From: Galeruca laticollis
Taxonomy: Eukaryota > Arthropoda > Insecta > Coleoptera > Chrysomelidae
Assembly (NCBI GenBank): GCA_963921935.1
Contig: OY998180.1
Location: 109,994,183-110,058,182 of the forward strand
Length of the DNA: 64,000 nt
Reading direction: 5' to 3'
A model generated the notes under the pieces. It was not told the origin of the DNA, made no database searches, and was given only the letters and a program-made list of their open reading frames with translations. A program made the position numbers and the translations under genes. This document shows positions 33,446 through 45,284 of this stretch, piece by piece. Within the stretch, counting starts at the first letter, position 1. The number at the start of each line of letters is the position of its first letter.

Positions 33446-34152
33446 TCATAAGCATAGTAGAACTATTTGCTACTAGAATTGACGGTTCAACTTCCTTCAA
33501 ACTTTTCAAAATACCTTACAAGTAACACGCGAAAAGCTCGCGATGAAGCAGGTAATAAATCTCATCTTCACAAGGATAATATAATTCCATATAACATTTT
33601 TTAATGTAAATCTTCCACACTGTTATTCATAAATACATAATTCTGTGAGAATTATATCTTTAATACCAGCTAGCATGGTAGCTACACCATGGTACAACTA
33701 ATCCATTTAGCGCGAGAAAATTGGCGGAAAAGCAGATCATGCAGAACTGGAGTTTGTTGTCGATGTACCTACTGTTCGACGAGAGAGATCTAGTCGACGA
33801 CCGGACCCGACAAATTATTCTGGAGAATCTTCGCACTAGGACAAAGCGATTCTATTTCATAAATACCCTCGTTGTCTGAGCAATATTACACAGTTTTTCT
33901 ATTACGATTTCAGCCATCTGTATAGCGTAAATAAGATATCGATTGATTTTTGAAAGAATGACGTAAATATATGTGAATTATTTTGAACGATAATTCCACT
34001 AGTATTGAAAAAAATTCTAGGCAGCGAGGCCTATCTGAAAAAGTCTGGGAAGCGAGCCTACCATATCAGAAATAGTCTAGTGTTGAAATATTATACCTAT
34101 TATTTTTACGTAAAATAATCTATTGGGGATATGTGTGTGGTCTAGGTTATCT
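33446..34152. other. spacer with a few minisatellite-like units
   Basis: Near 34018-34075 there are two degenerate units of AAAGTCTGGGAAGCGAG, related to the minisatellites at 49832-50000 and 56090-56400. No gene recognised. Confidence 0.4.
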
Positions 34153-34410
34153 TAGGGTAAAGTTGCCGAAATCGTACCAATCCGTAAATCGTACTTTTCG
34201 ATTATTTATATGTTCGGAAAGACTATGCCGCTATCTGTTTTTTTTAAATCTAATACGTCTTCTGATATACAGTTAAAAAATGACATTTAGTAGTGATTAG
34301 GGGAAAGTGGTCGAATATCGACCACTTAAGCCTCAAAAACTATTAGTAACGTTATGGCAAAAACAGATAACGGAATCAATAATGTTTGTTCTTTTCTAAT
34401 GTATAAAACT

Positions 34411-34480
34411 CATTTTATGATATCCTGTTAAAGAAAATGGTGATACACTTGTTTTATACAACATATTTGTCGCTTTTGGA
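34411..34480 (+). repeat. dispersed repeat, short diverged copy
   Basis: Begins TTTTATGATATCCTGTTA like the copies at 725 and 35019 but diverges after about 60 bases. Confidence 0.5.
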
Positions 34481-35018
34481 CTCTGTATTGTTGCCATAGA
34501 TTATTCCTTATGATGTTAATGAAAATTATTATGCTTATATTCATTAATTGTACCCTCAATATCGACGAATGTAATTTTTTTAGCTATCTTCTAATGATTT
34601 TTTAGTGGTACTTATTTCAAATACCTATTAGGTAGGTTAATTTATTGTTCAAATCATATTAGCGTGTACTACCCGAACTGATATAGTGAATTAGTTTATT
34701 ACTAGTGAATCATTTCTTTGTATATTAATCATGAAGGGATACACGAAAGTAATGTTGATTTTTTTATTGTTCGTTGCATTAAGCTATCAGCATAGTACAA
34801 TCTTATTATTACTCAATTAATAAACTAAACTGTTCACATTACACATCTGTATTTCTAACATTAACTTCTTTAATTGCGATCTTTAACATAATGAGTTGTT
34901 TATACAACATTTTGCCGTGGTAAAGTGACTAGTAATAGCCTGGATGCATTTCTTGTTTATTGAAAAGTGGAAGTAAATGCCTACCAGACATATGTTTAGA
35001 TTTAATGCACGTTTTCCA

Positions 35019-35140
35019 CTTTATGATATCCTGTTAGCAAAAAAGAATATTACACTGAATTTATATGTATTTTGTCTCTTTCTAGCACATTGACGGTAAA
35101 ACGTATGTTCCCTCGTAATGTTCCCAACACTGTATAATAA
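35019..35140 (+). repeat. dispersed repeat, copy 2
   Basis: Shares TTATGATATCCTGTTAGC and ACACTGAATTTATATGTAT with 725-838 along the whole length of about 115 bases, including the tail with CACATTGACGGTAAAACGTA. Confidence 0.65.
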
Positions 35141-35339
35141 ACTGCAGTCATCTTCTTCACAGTTTGTAGTTCTTGACTATCATTAATGTTATAACACAGA
35201 TTATTGTTACCTACAAAAAATAAGCTTTCTTTCCACAGACAATACAGTACTTTGATTAATGTCAGACGGAAGTTTGAAAAATGTTAAGAGAGAAGTTTTA
35301 ATTAGTAAGATTTAGTTGTTTAAATTTGAATTCTTTTTT

Positions 35340-36531
35340 ATATTTTTATGTGTAAATATAGTTTTTTTTTGTTAAAATCCCAATATTTTTTTTACATTTA
35401 AGACTTCCTAAAGCTCATGTTGAGGCTCCCATTTTTGGATCAATAATTTTGGCAGGTATTATATTAAAGTTAGGTGGTTACGATTTATAATTTTATTTAA
35501 ACAATTTTCAATTAGTTTAAATATTTTTTTTATTATACCTAATTTGTTTATTAGCAGGTTTTTTTGTTTCATTAATTTGTATTCATCCAAGGGATATAAA
35601 ATCATTAATTGCTTTTTCTTCAGTTTCACACATAATTTTAGCTATAGCCGGGATTTTAACTTTACATTATTGAGATTTATGAGGTTCATTTTTAATAATA
35701 TTAGCTCATGGATTATGTTGATCTGATTTTTTCTGTTTAGCAAATATTTCTTATGAACGAATTCAAAGTCGAAGTTTATATTTGAATAAGGGTTTATTAA
35801 ATATTATACCTAATTTAAGTTTAATCTGATTCTTATTAATCTCTTCAAACATAGCAGATCCGCTTTCTTTAAATTTAATAAGAGAAATTATATTGATTAA
35901 TAGAATTTTAAGTTTTAGTTCATTTAGAATTTTATTTATATCTTTAATATCATTTGTCAGAGCAGTTTATTCTTTATTTTTATATTGATATTCTCAGCAT
36001 GGTATATATTATTCAGGTTTATTTATATTTAAAAGAGGTTTTATGTTAATGTTCCATTGATTATCTACCTTTAAATCTACTTTTTTTAAAAATAGAATTT
36101 TTAGTTCAATGAATTTTTCTGAATAGTTTAAAAAAATATTAGTTTGTGATACTAAAGTTATACTAGGAGATTTAAGATTATTTGTTTTATTTACTTCAAT
36201 TTATTTTTATATTTAAGAATTATATTATTAACATCTTCTTTATATTTATTGATTATTAATTTGAGATATATTTTAGAAGTAAATTTGTTAGTATTAAACT
36301 CAAGAAAAATCTTTTTTGTTATTTTAATTGATTGAATATCTTTAATATTTATAAGATTTATTTTATTTATTTCTTCTATAGTGATTTATTATAGAGAATA
36401 TTATATAATAGGATATTTATATAAAAATCGATTTATTTTATTAGGGTGAGATGGATTAGGTTTAGTTTCTTATTGCTTAGTAATTTATTATCAAAATTTA
36501 AAGAGATTTAGAACAGGAATATTAACAGCAT
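35340..36531 (+). pseudogene. nuclear mitochondrial insertion: nad4 3' part, tRNA-His, nad5 5' part
   Basis: With the invertebrate mitochondrial code (TGA Trp, AGA Ser) the sequence reads as NADH dehydrogenase subunit 4 from LPKAHVEAPIFGSIILAG through LAHGLCWSDFFCLANISYER to the C-terminus near 36120. A tRNA-His-like sequence follows, then subunit 5, with LLGWDGLGLVSYCLVIYYQN near 36440. The order nad4, tRNA-His, nad5 on one strand is that of insect mitochondria, so it is one colinear piece. In nad5 the residues that normally sit between NRFI and LLGWDG are absent, an internal deletion of roughly 20 codons. Many TGA codons make it unreadable in the nucleus. Confidence 0.9.
36119..36186 (+). 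pseudogene. mitochondrial-type tRNA-His (GTG) copy
   Basis: Between the nad4 and nad5 parts, TTAGT-TTGTGAT-ACTAA forms a 5-bp anticodon stem with a 7-base loop and anticodon GTG. The position matches tRNA-His in insect mitochondria. The ends of the acceptor stem are approximate. It is part of the nuclear insertion and not expected to be expressed. Confidence 0.65.
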
Positions 36532-37440
36532 AAAAAATATTTAATATTACAATTGTTTGCAATACAACTTGACGAATTATACCTGGTGATGATATTTTAA
36601 ATGTTCATATACTTTTATTTACTTTGCTAGAACCATAATCCTAAGTAAATTAAGAAAAAACTAAAGTACTCCTAAAATACTCACCATTGTTTGTCACACC
36701 ATAACCTTATTTTCATTTTATTTTTGATACTTTGACTTTGACAAACATAACCAATGTAAGATTGATTTTGTATATTTTCATTTTCAATGAATTAAAAGTT
36801 AATGTACTAGGATATTTTGTAATATTTATCGACATTAAAGGCGATATGTTAAAATGTATTGTAATTTATTATATTTAATTCTAATTTTGTTTATGTAAAA
36901 CAGTTTTGTAGTTCGCAACAGCAGAGATTTCATGCGCGGGTCAGTTGCACAGAAACGTTGTGCCATATACCGCCTATACATCAAACCATCTCTTATTTGA
37001 TTTGTCTCTGGTGCGTACGTGACTGTATACATATATAGTAAATACCATCCCAGCGCATTCTGTTCCGCTCAGTTAAGAAGTTGAAAAGCTTTAAGAATTG
37101 GGTAGGGGTGTGTGATCGATATTGGACAGCGGTTGATATTCGACCACTCTCCCCTACATTTCGTCGAAAAAAGTGTCTTTATTTGATGTACATTTCTATA
37201 TGTTTTCCTAAGGATATTTATGGTGATGAGTACAGTTTTTGGACTTTTTTTATGGCTAAATAGATTAAATATAGTATATAGAATAATAAAATAAATAGAA
37301 ACAATAAGATTTGTCTGGTTTAAAGGTTAGAATCTTAATTTATTCATATTATGACCGAGTTTCACAAATCGTACCACTGTTGAGTGTTGTAAATCGTTGC
37401 CGGTACAATTTGGAGGTTTACTAATATTTTATTTATTTTA

Positions 37441-38550
37441 TTTTCAGCTATAGAGGGCAAAAAGGCAACATGGAAAATGGTCTGTTAATGACATGGAAAA
37501 AGCAATAGCGGAATACCTAATTACATTTAATAAATGTTGCGTGAAATATAATATTCCCACATTTAAAAGAGACGTAGACGGGAAAGTCAAAAGGTATGAA
37601 ATGAAAAAAGAACAAGTAGAGGAAAACAAAAAAAAATCAAAAAAGTAAGGAGAAGAGTTAAAGGTCGACAACCTGCTATGCTTCCCATATTTGAAAACGA
37701 CCTAGTTAAACATATTTTGGTATTTGAAGAGTGTCTTTTCAGGCGCACAATAACAGATGTAAGGAAACTTGCCTATGATTTAATGGGGTCCAATTCCCAT
37801 CTTATTAAAAATCCTTTCTCTGGGAATAAATATAAATTAGCTGGCAAAAATTGGTACTATCGTTTTATGTCCAGACATCCTAAATTATCTTTGAGACAAC
37901 CTGAAAATACATCTATAGCTCGTTGTAAAGGTTTTAATAGAGAAAATTTTTTGATTTATTAGAAAAGGTTGTTGATGAACATAAAATAGACGCTCAACAT
38001 ATTTATAATGTTGATGATTCTGGCTTCTCCGCGGTCCAAACAAAAGTCTCCAAAAGTTTTAGCTTAGCGATGGAAACATCAAGTAGGGTACATTTCAAGT
38101 GGAGAAAGAGGAGTGAACACAACACTTGTGTGCTGTTGTAACGCGACTGGAAACTTTGTTCCTCCAATGACTGTTTTTAAAAGAGTCCGTATGCATCCAA
38201 CTTTAAAAAATAGCGCTTTTCCAAATAGCCTCACAGAAGTTAGGGAAACTGGATACATAAACTCACAGTTGTTTTTAAAATGGATAAAACATTTTATAGA
38301 ATGTGTAAAACCAACAGAAAATCAAAAAGCACTGCTGCTTCTAGATGAGCATACCACTCATTTAAAAAATCTTGAAGCCATTCAGCTAACTGGGGAAAAC
38401 AATGCCCTAATGCTTCAGCTTCCAGGACAAAAAACACATAGGTTGCAGCCCCTAGACATGGGAGTCCAGTTATAGCCTAATTATGACCAAGTGGCTGCGT
38501 TCTAATCCTGGTGAAAAGGATACTCAATTTGAAATTACCTCCCTGTTAAC
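37441..38550 (+). pseudogene. pogo/Tigger-like transposase (element B)
   Basis: After an ATTTTCAG acceptor (37446), a frame with the Psq-type helix-turn-helix reads VNDMEKAIAEYLITFNKCCV. The CENP-B-type DNA-binding part follows at 37678-37962 (KLAGKNWYYRFMSRHPKLSL, then RQPENTSIARCKGFN). DDE motifs: YNVDDSGFSAVQ (first Asp, about 38010), LLLLDEHTTH (second Asp, about 38340) and HRLQPLDMGV (third Asp, about 38450). The tail reads TKWLRSNPGEKDTQFEITSL and stops near 38550. At least four frameshifts or stops break it. Spacing of the acidic residues fits the pogo group. Confidence 0.85.
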
Positions 38551-38838
38551 TGGCTATTAATTTATCAATTTCTTTTAAGATCATTATGCCATCTACATAT
38601 AAACGGATTTGTCGTCAACGAGGGATGTGGACAGAAGGCAATTATTGGCAGCTATTCAAGCAGTTCGTAATGGAGAACTGGGTACTAATGCAGCAGCTTC
38701 GTAGAAACCTGAAGTTTTTAAATCACTGAAATCTGTTTATACTGTTTCATCGATCAACTGGATTCGAGTAAATCCTTCCAGAAATATTGGACGTTTTCTA
38801 TTTGGACATTTATTAAATGAGGCATGGTGTAAGGCAGC

Positions 38839-39091
38839 TGTATGGGAATAAACGAACGATTATTCCTTAAACACACATAAAGCTTCAATAGCTCTTATTT
38901 CACTTGGAAGGATTGGATATCATTCAAATTATCTTGAATCGTTGATAAAAATCAAATATATTTTATGAAGTAGAAATTTTTTATTTTTTGACAGTGACAA
39001 TTTTTTAACTGACAGAAAAACTTCCAAGGTTGAATTGAAAATAAATATTTAAGCTATCATGTTAGCAGTTAGACAAGTTAGAAATTAAACA
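38839..39091 (-). repeat. BEL 3' LTR, 253 bp
   Basis: Reads TGTATGGGAATAAACGAACG at its left end on the plus strand and ends GAAATTAAACA. By eye it is identical over all 253 positions to the LTR at 44812-45064. In sense orientation it is preceded by the purine-rich AAGGCGGGAGT (near 39092-39105), a plausible polypurine tract. Confidence 0.95.
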
Positions 39092-39238
39092 TAACTCCCG
39101 CCTTGGACGTTTTCCGGGAGAAAACTCCAACTTAAACAAAACACTTCACTTCAGATAACTTCCGCACACAACACAGTACATAAAACATAAAAAATAGCTA
39201 ACCTAATGACAAAGTTTAAGATTTAACAATACACAAAT

Positions 39239-42200
39239 CTAGGTATCATCAGGAAGGGGACATACCTTCGCTATAGACCTAAGAAACGTTCCATCTGATG
39301 TTTTGACTCTAATTAAACGAACTTTGCCGTCTGAACCCTGAATAATTTCGATGATTCGCGCGAGAGCCCACCTGAAAGGAGGCAAGTTATCCTCCTTTAA
39401 AAGGACTAATTGATTAATTTCCAAATTTCGGGTTTGATTGGTCCATTTTGGCCTTTGCTGAAGCCTATTAAGATATTCAATGGACCATCGCTTCCAAAAT
39501 ATTTGTTTGAATTTAATACACTTCTGATACATTGACAATCGATTTTCTGGAATATTACTCAAGTCTTTGTCTGGGAATGCTGAAAGATTGTCGCCTATTA
39601 AAAAATGTCCCGGTGTTAAAGAGTTTAAATCAGTCGGATCATTTGATAAAATGCTAAGAGGCCGCGAGTTCATGATGCTCTCAATGCAAACCAAGACTGT
39701 CGAAAATTCCTCAAAATTTAGAACTGTTTTACCAATAGCTTTAATCAGATGATGCTTAGCACCCTTAATTGCGGCCTCCCAAAGACCGCCCCAATGTGGT
39801 GAACAAGGTGGGATAAATTTCCACTGAGTCTCATTTTTCGATAAAAAATTTTCAATAGACTCAATATTACTTTTGGATTTAAAAAATTCGTATAAGGTTT
39901 TCAAATGGTTACTGGAGCCAAAAAAATTAGTGGCATTGTCAGAGTATATTACCGAAGGATTACCCCGTCGGCCTATGAAACGTTGTAATGTGAGCAAAAA
40001 TTGTTCTGTCGACAAGCCCGACACCAATTCTATATGGACGCACTTAGTAGTCATACATACAAATATAGCAATATATGCTTTAACTTTAGAGGCTTTGCGT
40101 AAATTCGAGGTTTTAATTAAAAATGGACCCCCAAAGTCCACACCGACCTTTAAAAATGGACGACAAACTGAAATTCGATCTTTAGGCAGATCTGCCATCA
40201 TTTGCTCAGCACACCTAGCTTTAAATTTAAAACAAGGGATGCACTTGTGGATTATGCGTTTAACAGCTCTAAGGCCATCTAAAGGCCAATAACGTAGTCT
40301 AAAGTTACTTAACACGGTTTGAGCACCGGCATGATATAATTTAAGGTGCTCTCTCCGTAGCATCAAATCAACAATGTGGCATCTAGCGGGCAATAATATT
40401 GGATGCTTTTGTGCAAATGGCAGATCAGCATTTGACAATCTCCCGCCAACGCGGATTAAGCCTTCCAAGTCAATAAAGGGATTCAAAGAATTAAACTGTT
40501 TATTTCGAAGGACCTTTTTGTTTTTTAATAAATCTTTTTCTTGAGAAAAATAATATTGTTGCAAAACTTGCAATGTTGCCTTTAAAGCATGTTGTAATTC
40601 ATCTACTTTTAAAGGACCAAACCTTTTATCATCTTTATGTTGTAAATTATGTCTAAACCGAAGACAGAATGCAACTATACGTTGTATTTTCAGAAAATCT
40701 GAAAACCTATTGAAAATACTTATCATATAATTTTCAGTAGAGGTTGTACTCATAACAACTTTTCGTTCTTCCGGAATTTTCTGAATATTAACACTTGACT
40801 GAAATGAATTTAAATTAAAATCAACATTTTTCAAATGTGAGGGCCCTTGCCACCACATATTATTAGAAATAAGTTCTTGCGCCATCATACCTCTAGATAC
40901 ATAATCAGCTGGATTTTGTTTGGTAGGAATGTACCTCCAGGTGTACAAGGATGTTAGTTCTTGAATTAAAGAAACTCTATTAGAGACAAATATATTCCAT
41001 CTACTTGGATGTGATTGTAGCCATGCTAACGAAATTTGCGAATCAGTCCAAAGATTAACACTGGCTATTTGGAAGTTATTTTTGAATGTTTCTAAAATAC
41101 GATGGGTGACCTTTGCTGACAACACGCATGCGCATAATTCCAATTTTGGAAGAGAAATTGTTCGCAAAGGACAAACTCTAGATTTGGCACAAATTAGATG
41201 ACAAGAAACACTGTTATTTTCATAAACAGTTCTTAAATATATACAACACCCATATGCCTTTAAGCTTGCGTCTGATAAGAATGAATCTCAATTCGCTTGA
41301 TATTGCGATTATTAATTAAACATCGCGGAATTTTTAACTCTGATAATTCAAGAATGTTTGTAGAAAATTGAATCCATTCGTTACTTAACTCTAAATTTAA
41401 ACAGTCGTCCCAATTTAAATTCAATAACCAAAGCTTCTGCATGAAGATTTTGGCTGTTATGACAATTGGAGCAACAAGCCCCAACGGATCATAGATTTGA
41501 GCTATAATAGCTAAGACGTTTCTTTTCGTAATTGGATTTACATTTATGTTCTTGGGCAGAGAAATAGAAAAGTGATCTGATTTCGGCTCCCAAAAAACAC
41601 CCAGCACTTTATTGGAATTACTCTCAGAATTTATAGAGTAGTTTTTGGATTAATTTTCTGAGGTAAAATTGTTCATAAACTCAATGGAATTTGAACACCA
41701 TTTATGAAGTGTAAATTGGCCTAAATTAAGTAATTTTATTAATTGGGTTTTCAGTTCACAGAGCTCCTCGAAAGAGTCAGCTCCAGCCAACACATCGTCA
41801 ACGTATGTTTGAGTTTGGATTGCGATAGCTGCCAACGGAAATTCTTTTTTATACATGTCTGCTAATTCAACGAGACAACGAGTGGCTACATAAGGTGCAA
41901 AATTTGTTCCGTAGCTAACAGTTAACAATTCAATGCATTTAATATCATCTGTTATATTTTCTCGCCATAAGATGTTTTGTAGGTAAATGTGATCAGAATT
42001 AATCAAGATTTGCCGGTACATCTTTTCGATGACTGCAACAACAGCCAACATATAAGCTCTAAAGCGACACAAAATGTCAAATAGCTCTGGCTGAACAACA
42101 AGCCCTTTTAGACATATGTCGTTTAATGAATATCCCGAGGTGGTTTTTAGGGACGCGTCGAAGTCCACTCTGAGACGCGTTGTAACTTTATCATTGCGAA

Positions 42201-44565
42201 TCACACAATGGTGAGGTATAAAATATTTGTGGTTATTGTGAATATTTTTAAGATCAAGAGGAATGTACCGTGCATGACCTAAGTTGATGTATTCTTTAAT
42301 AAACTCTGAATATTGGTCAAACAATGACTTATTTTGATGCAATCTTTTCTCTAATGAAAGAAAACGTTTTTTGGCATATGAAAAAGATTCGCCTAGTTTA
42401 GAACTCTCAACGGGCGATTTAAATGGCATATCCACTTGAAATCTACCATTATCCAAAATTTTTGTGGTATCCTTAAATATTTGTTCAGAAAGTTCATCTT
42501 CACTTGATAAAATACGTCCTTGTGGCACATCTTCAACTGCCCAGAATTTTTGCAGCAAATTGTCGATTTGATTGAAATTAATGAATAAAGAATGAGAGGG
42601 AACATGATCACATGTTATAAAATTTGACAAGATTGTTGGGGATAGGACACCTCCCATCACCCAACCAAGATGGCTATTTTGTAAAATGGGTAGGTGTTCC
42701 CCAAGGTTAATCAGACCAGGTAAAAGTAATGAATAATAAACATCTGCACCCAATAATAAATCTACGTGATCTGGAACATCATAATTTGGGTCGGCCAATA
42801 CAATGCTACAAGGGATTTCTAATCGATCTGTTTGTAGAGGGAATTGAGGCAGCTTAGAAGAAATGAAATTTGTTACTGAACAATTTACTTCAAATGTTTT
42901 TGTTGGGTCAACCTTTGAGAACAATTTAATATCTATTCCTTCACTTACTTGCATGTGACCTAATACACCACAAATTGACAAGTTTTTATTATAGGTAGGG
43001 TATTGTAGTCTTTTCGCTAATTTATGTGTGATTAGTGATACTTGAGACCCACTATCAAGCACGGCTCTGGCAGATATTAAATGGCCATTGTTATTTGAAA
43101 CATGTACGGATGCAGTTGCCAATAAAATATGAGATTTTTGGTTTATAAAAAGGCTTGACATAGTGTTGGATTGTGCCCCAAGCTTGTCACTAGTGGAAGC
43201 TTGAGCAACCTCCGAATTTTGTATTTGTTCTATGTTAGAAGCTTGATCTGAGTTACTACTCGATTTGTTCATGGAATAACCTTTTTGTTTGTGATTGGTA
43301 GGCCCACGATTGGAATCATAACTCGAATTTTGTTGAGCATTTATTGTATTATTGTGAGAATTATTAGATTTTGATAAATAATCGACAGAATTTCCCGCAT
43401 GTAATAGGGAATTATGAGCTTCGCCGCAAATAGGGCAATTCTTCCACTCACATTGACTTACATGATGTGGAGCAAAACATTTTAAACATAACCGATTTGA
43501 AAATATAAACTGTTTTCTTTTATTCAATGGCAATTCTTTGAATTTAAAGCATTTAAATATGTTATGATTTGACATTTTGCAAAACAAACAACTTAACTTT
43601 TTATTTACATTAGCAAAATTAGAGTTTTTACGAGGCAACTCTGGCGAAACCAAATTTTCAGCAGCCTGACATCTTTTCTCAACGAACTTGAGGAACCCGT
43701 CTAAAGTAGGTAAAAGAGTAGGACCTCTTTCCAATTCATACCCACGTCTAGTGTTAATGTCTAGTTTTTGGGACAAAATATACACCAAAATCAAATCCCA
43801 CTCTGCTATAGGAACATTCAAATTTTTTAAGCACTCAGTGTGCTGTTTAACTGTGACAACAAAGTTACGCAAATTCATTGAATTACTTTTATTTATTGAT
43901 GGAACGTCTAATAGGCCCTTGATGTGAACGTAAATATTCGCTAACTTATTTTCATATCTTTCCTTAAGTATGTCAATTGCTACTGACAAATTAGAGGCGA
44001 CCAATGGTAAATTTGAAATTAATTTTTGAGGTTCACCCAGTAAATTTGATTTTAAATAAATAAGTTTTTGTATTTCTGCCAAATCATCATTGTCTAAAAC
44101 AAGGGCTTTAAAAATATCATAGAAACCATTCCAACTTTGGTGCCCACCTGCAAATTTGTCAATTACAATTTCAGGCATCTTAGATTTTACCTCTGTTTTA
44201 ACATTAACACTTTGTATGGAATTTGCGTGATGACCTTGTTGGTTTGTACCTTGAACGGTAGCATTATCTTTAGGAGAAGAATGATTAATCAAAATTTATA
44301 ATTGAGGTTTTAAAGTACAATATTTTTCTTCATAGTCACTAGGGTCACCAATCTTATGAAGATCTGTCTCGGAGCCCTCAATGACGTCCTGAGACTCACA
44401 AAATTTTTTGAAAGAAGTTTCAAGTAGCTCTAACCTGGTATCATATTCAAGTTTATGCAATAAATTACCTGCATTTGCATTGATAAAATTCTCTATTCTA
44501 GTGATACTACCTTTAGCAGTTCTTCGAGCGGCGTGCGCTTTTAATAACAACGCATCCGGATCCAT
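39239..44565 (-). pseudogene. BEL Gag-Pol polyprotein, nearly complete
   Basis: One frame from an ATG at 44565. Gag starts MDPDALLLKAHAARR and includes KFAGGHQSWNGFYDIF; zinc knuckles CLFCKMSNHNIFKC and CLKCFAPHHVSQC follow. The protease has AVLDSGSQVSLI. The RT has RVDFDASLKTTSGYSLND and TYVDDVLAG, but the first catalytic Asp is Val (VAVIEKMYRQ). RNase H is followed by an integrase with an HLKLYHAG zinc site, VGVDFGGPF, YSDNATNFFG and WGGLWEAAIKGA. Lesions: in-frame TAA codons at 44298-44296 and 41652-41650, and one frameshift near 41262-41280. Total coding length about 1775 codons, as expected for the family. Confidence 0.93.
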
Positions 44566-44811
44566 GTTTGATTACAGGTTTATATACGTAAAAAAAGTTT
44601 GCAAACTGTGTGCGAAAACTCGCACGTCAAATGTTGAACAGTTCAAAAAATATATTGGAAACGTCTGACCTGAATGAGTCCTTGACAAAGTCCAATTCAC
44701 AATCGGTCCAGTCCAATTACCAGATACCAGACACACATTCCATTTTCCAATTTTAATAATTAGGATTTATCGCTGGTTTTATGCTCTGTCCGACTCGAGG
44801 GATCAAATTTA

Positions 44812-45064
44812 TGTATGGGAATAAACGAACGATTATTCCTTAAACACACATAAAGCTTCAATAGCTCTTATTTCACTTGGAAGGATTGGATATCATTCAA
44901 ATTATCTTGAATCGTTGATAAAAATCAAATATATTTTATGAAGTAGAAATTTTTTATTTTTTGACAGTGACAATTTTTTAACTGACAGAAAAACTTCCAA
45001 GGTTGAATTGAAAATAAATATTTAAGCTATCATGTTAGCAGTTAGACAAGTTAGAAATTAAACA
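44812..45064 (-). repeat. BEL 5' LTR, 253 bp
   Basis: Identical by eye to the copy at 38839-39091. Ends TG...CA. The leader then runs from 44811 down to the Gag ATG at 44565; I could not identify a standard primer-binding site with confidence. Confidence 0.95.
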
Positions 45065-45284
45065 GCAGCTGTACCAGGAAATGCAATTTCCGCTTTTAAA
45101 GCAACTAGTGTACACCCGTTCAATACAGAAGCGATTCCAGACTACACCTTCTTATCTGAAACTGCCATACCACGTACAGATATAGGACTGAATCCCTCCA
45201 ACGAGACCACATCCGATTCTATAACTTTGAACGAAACTGCGGACAAAGAAGAGGTACTGTTACTTCAACAGCCTGCTATGAGTA

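Larger units (their letters stand above)
34300..37154. mobile_element. non-autonomous TA-flanked element D, carries mitochondrial DNA
   Basis: The left end reads GGGGAAAGTGGTCGAATATC and the right end is the reverse complement of GGGGAGAGTGGTCGAATATC. TA lies at 34298-34299 and 37155-37156, and removing the element rejoins pogo element B. This matches pogo/Tc1-mariner TA insertion. No transposase is present. The inside holds two dispersed-repeat copies and the mitochondrial insertion at 35340-36531. Confidence 0.7.
34155..38585 (+). mobile_element. pogo/Tigger-like element B, 3' truncated, interrupted at 34300
   Basis: The left terminus follows a TA and reads GGGTAAAGTTGCCGAAATCG. The motif AAATCGTAC is repeated just inside it (34168, 34186) and again near 37371, beyond the nested element. 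The transposase remnant lies at 37441-38550. No right terminal repeat is visible; the element runs into another pogo remnant that begins at 38586. Confidence 0.6.
38839..45064 (-). mobile_element. BEL/Pao LTR retrotransposon, 6226 bp
   Basis: Two direct LTRs (38839-39091 and 44812-45064) start TG and end CA. A 5-bp target duplication GCAGC flanks the element at 38834-38838 and 45065-45069. The element lies on the minus strand, so the 5' LTR is the one at 44812-45064. It interrupts pogo element A within an Ala-Ala-Val codon stretch that is restored when it is removed. The Gag-Pol reading frame spans 44565-39239. Confidence 0.95.

Noticed and set aside
33715..33850. Plus-strand peptide resembling the PR-rich linker of hAT transposases
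   Set aside because: It is on the opposite strand to the hAT fragment, is short, and the resemblance is limited to a few Arg and Pro residues.
36535..36610. Possible continuation of mitochondrial sequence (CNTTWRIIPGDD-like peptide)
   Set aside because: It does not continue nad5 after the AGMLTA-type motif and I could not place it in another mitochondrial gene.
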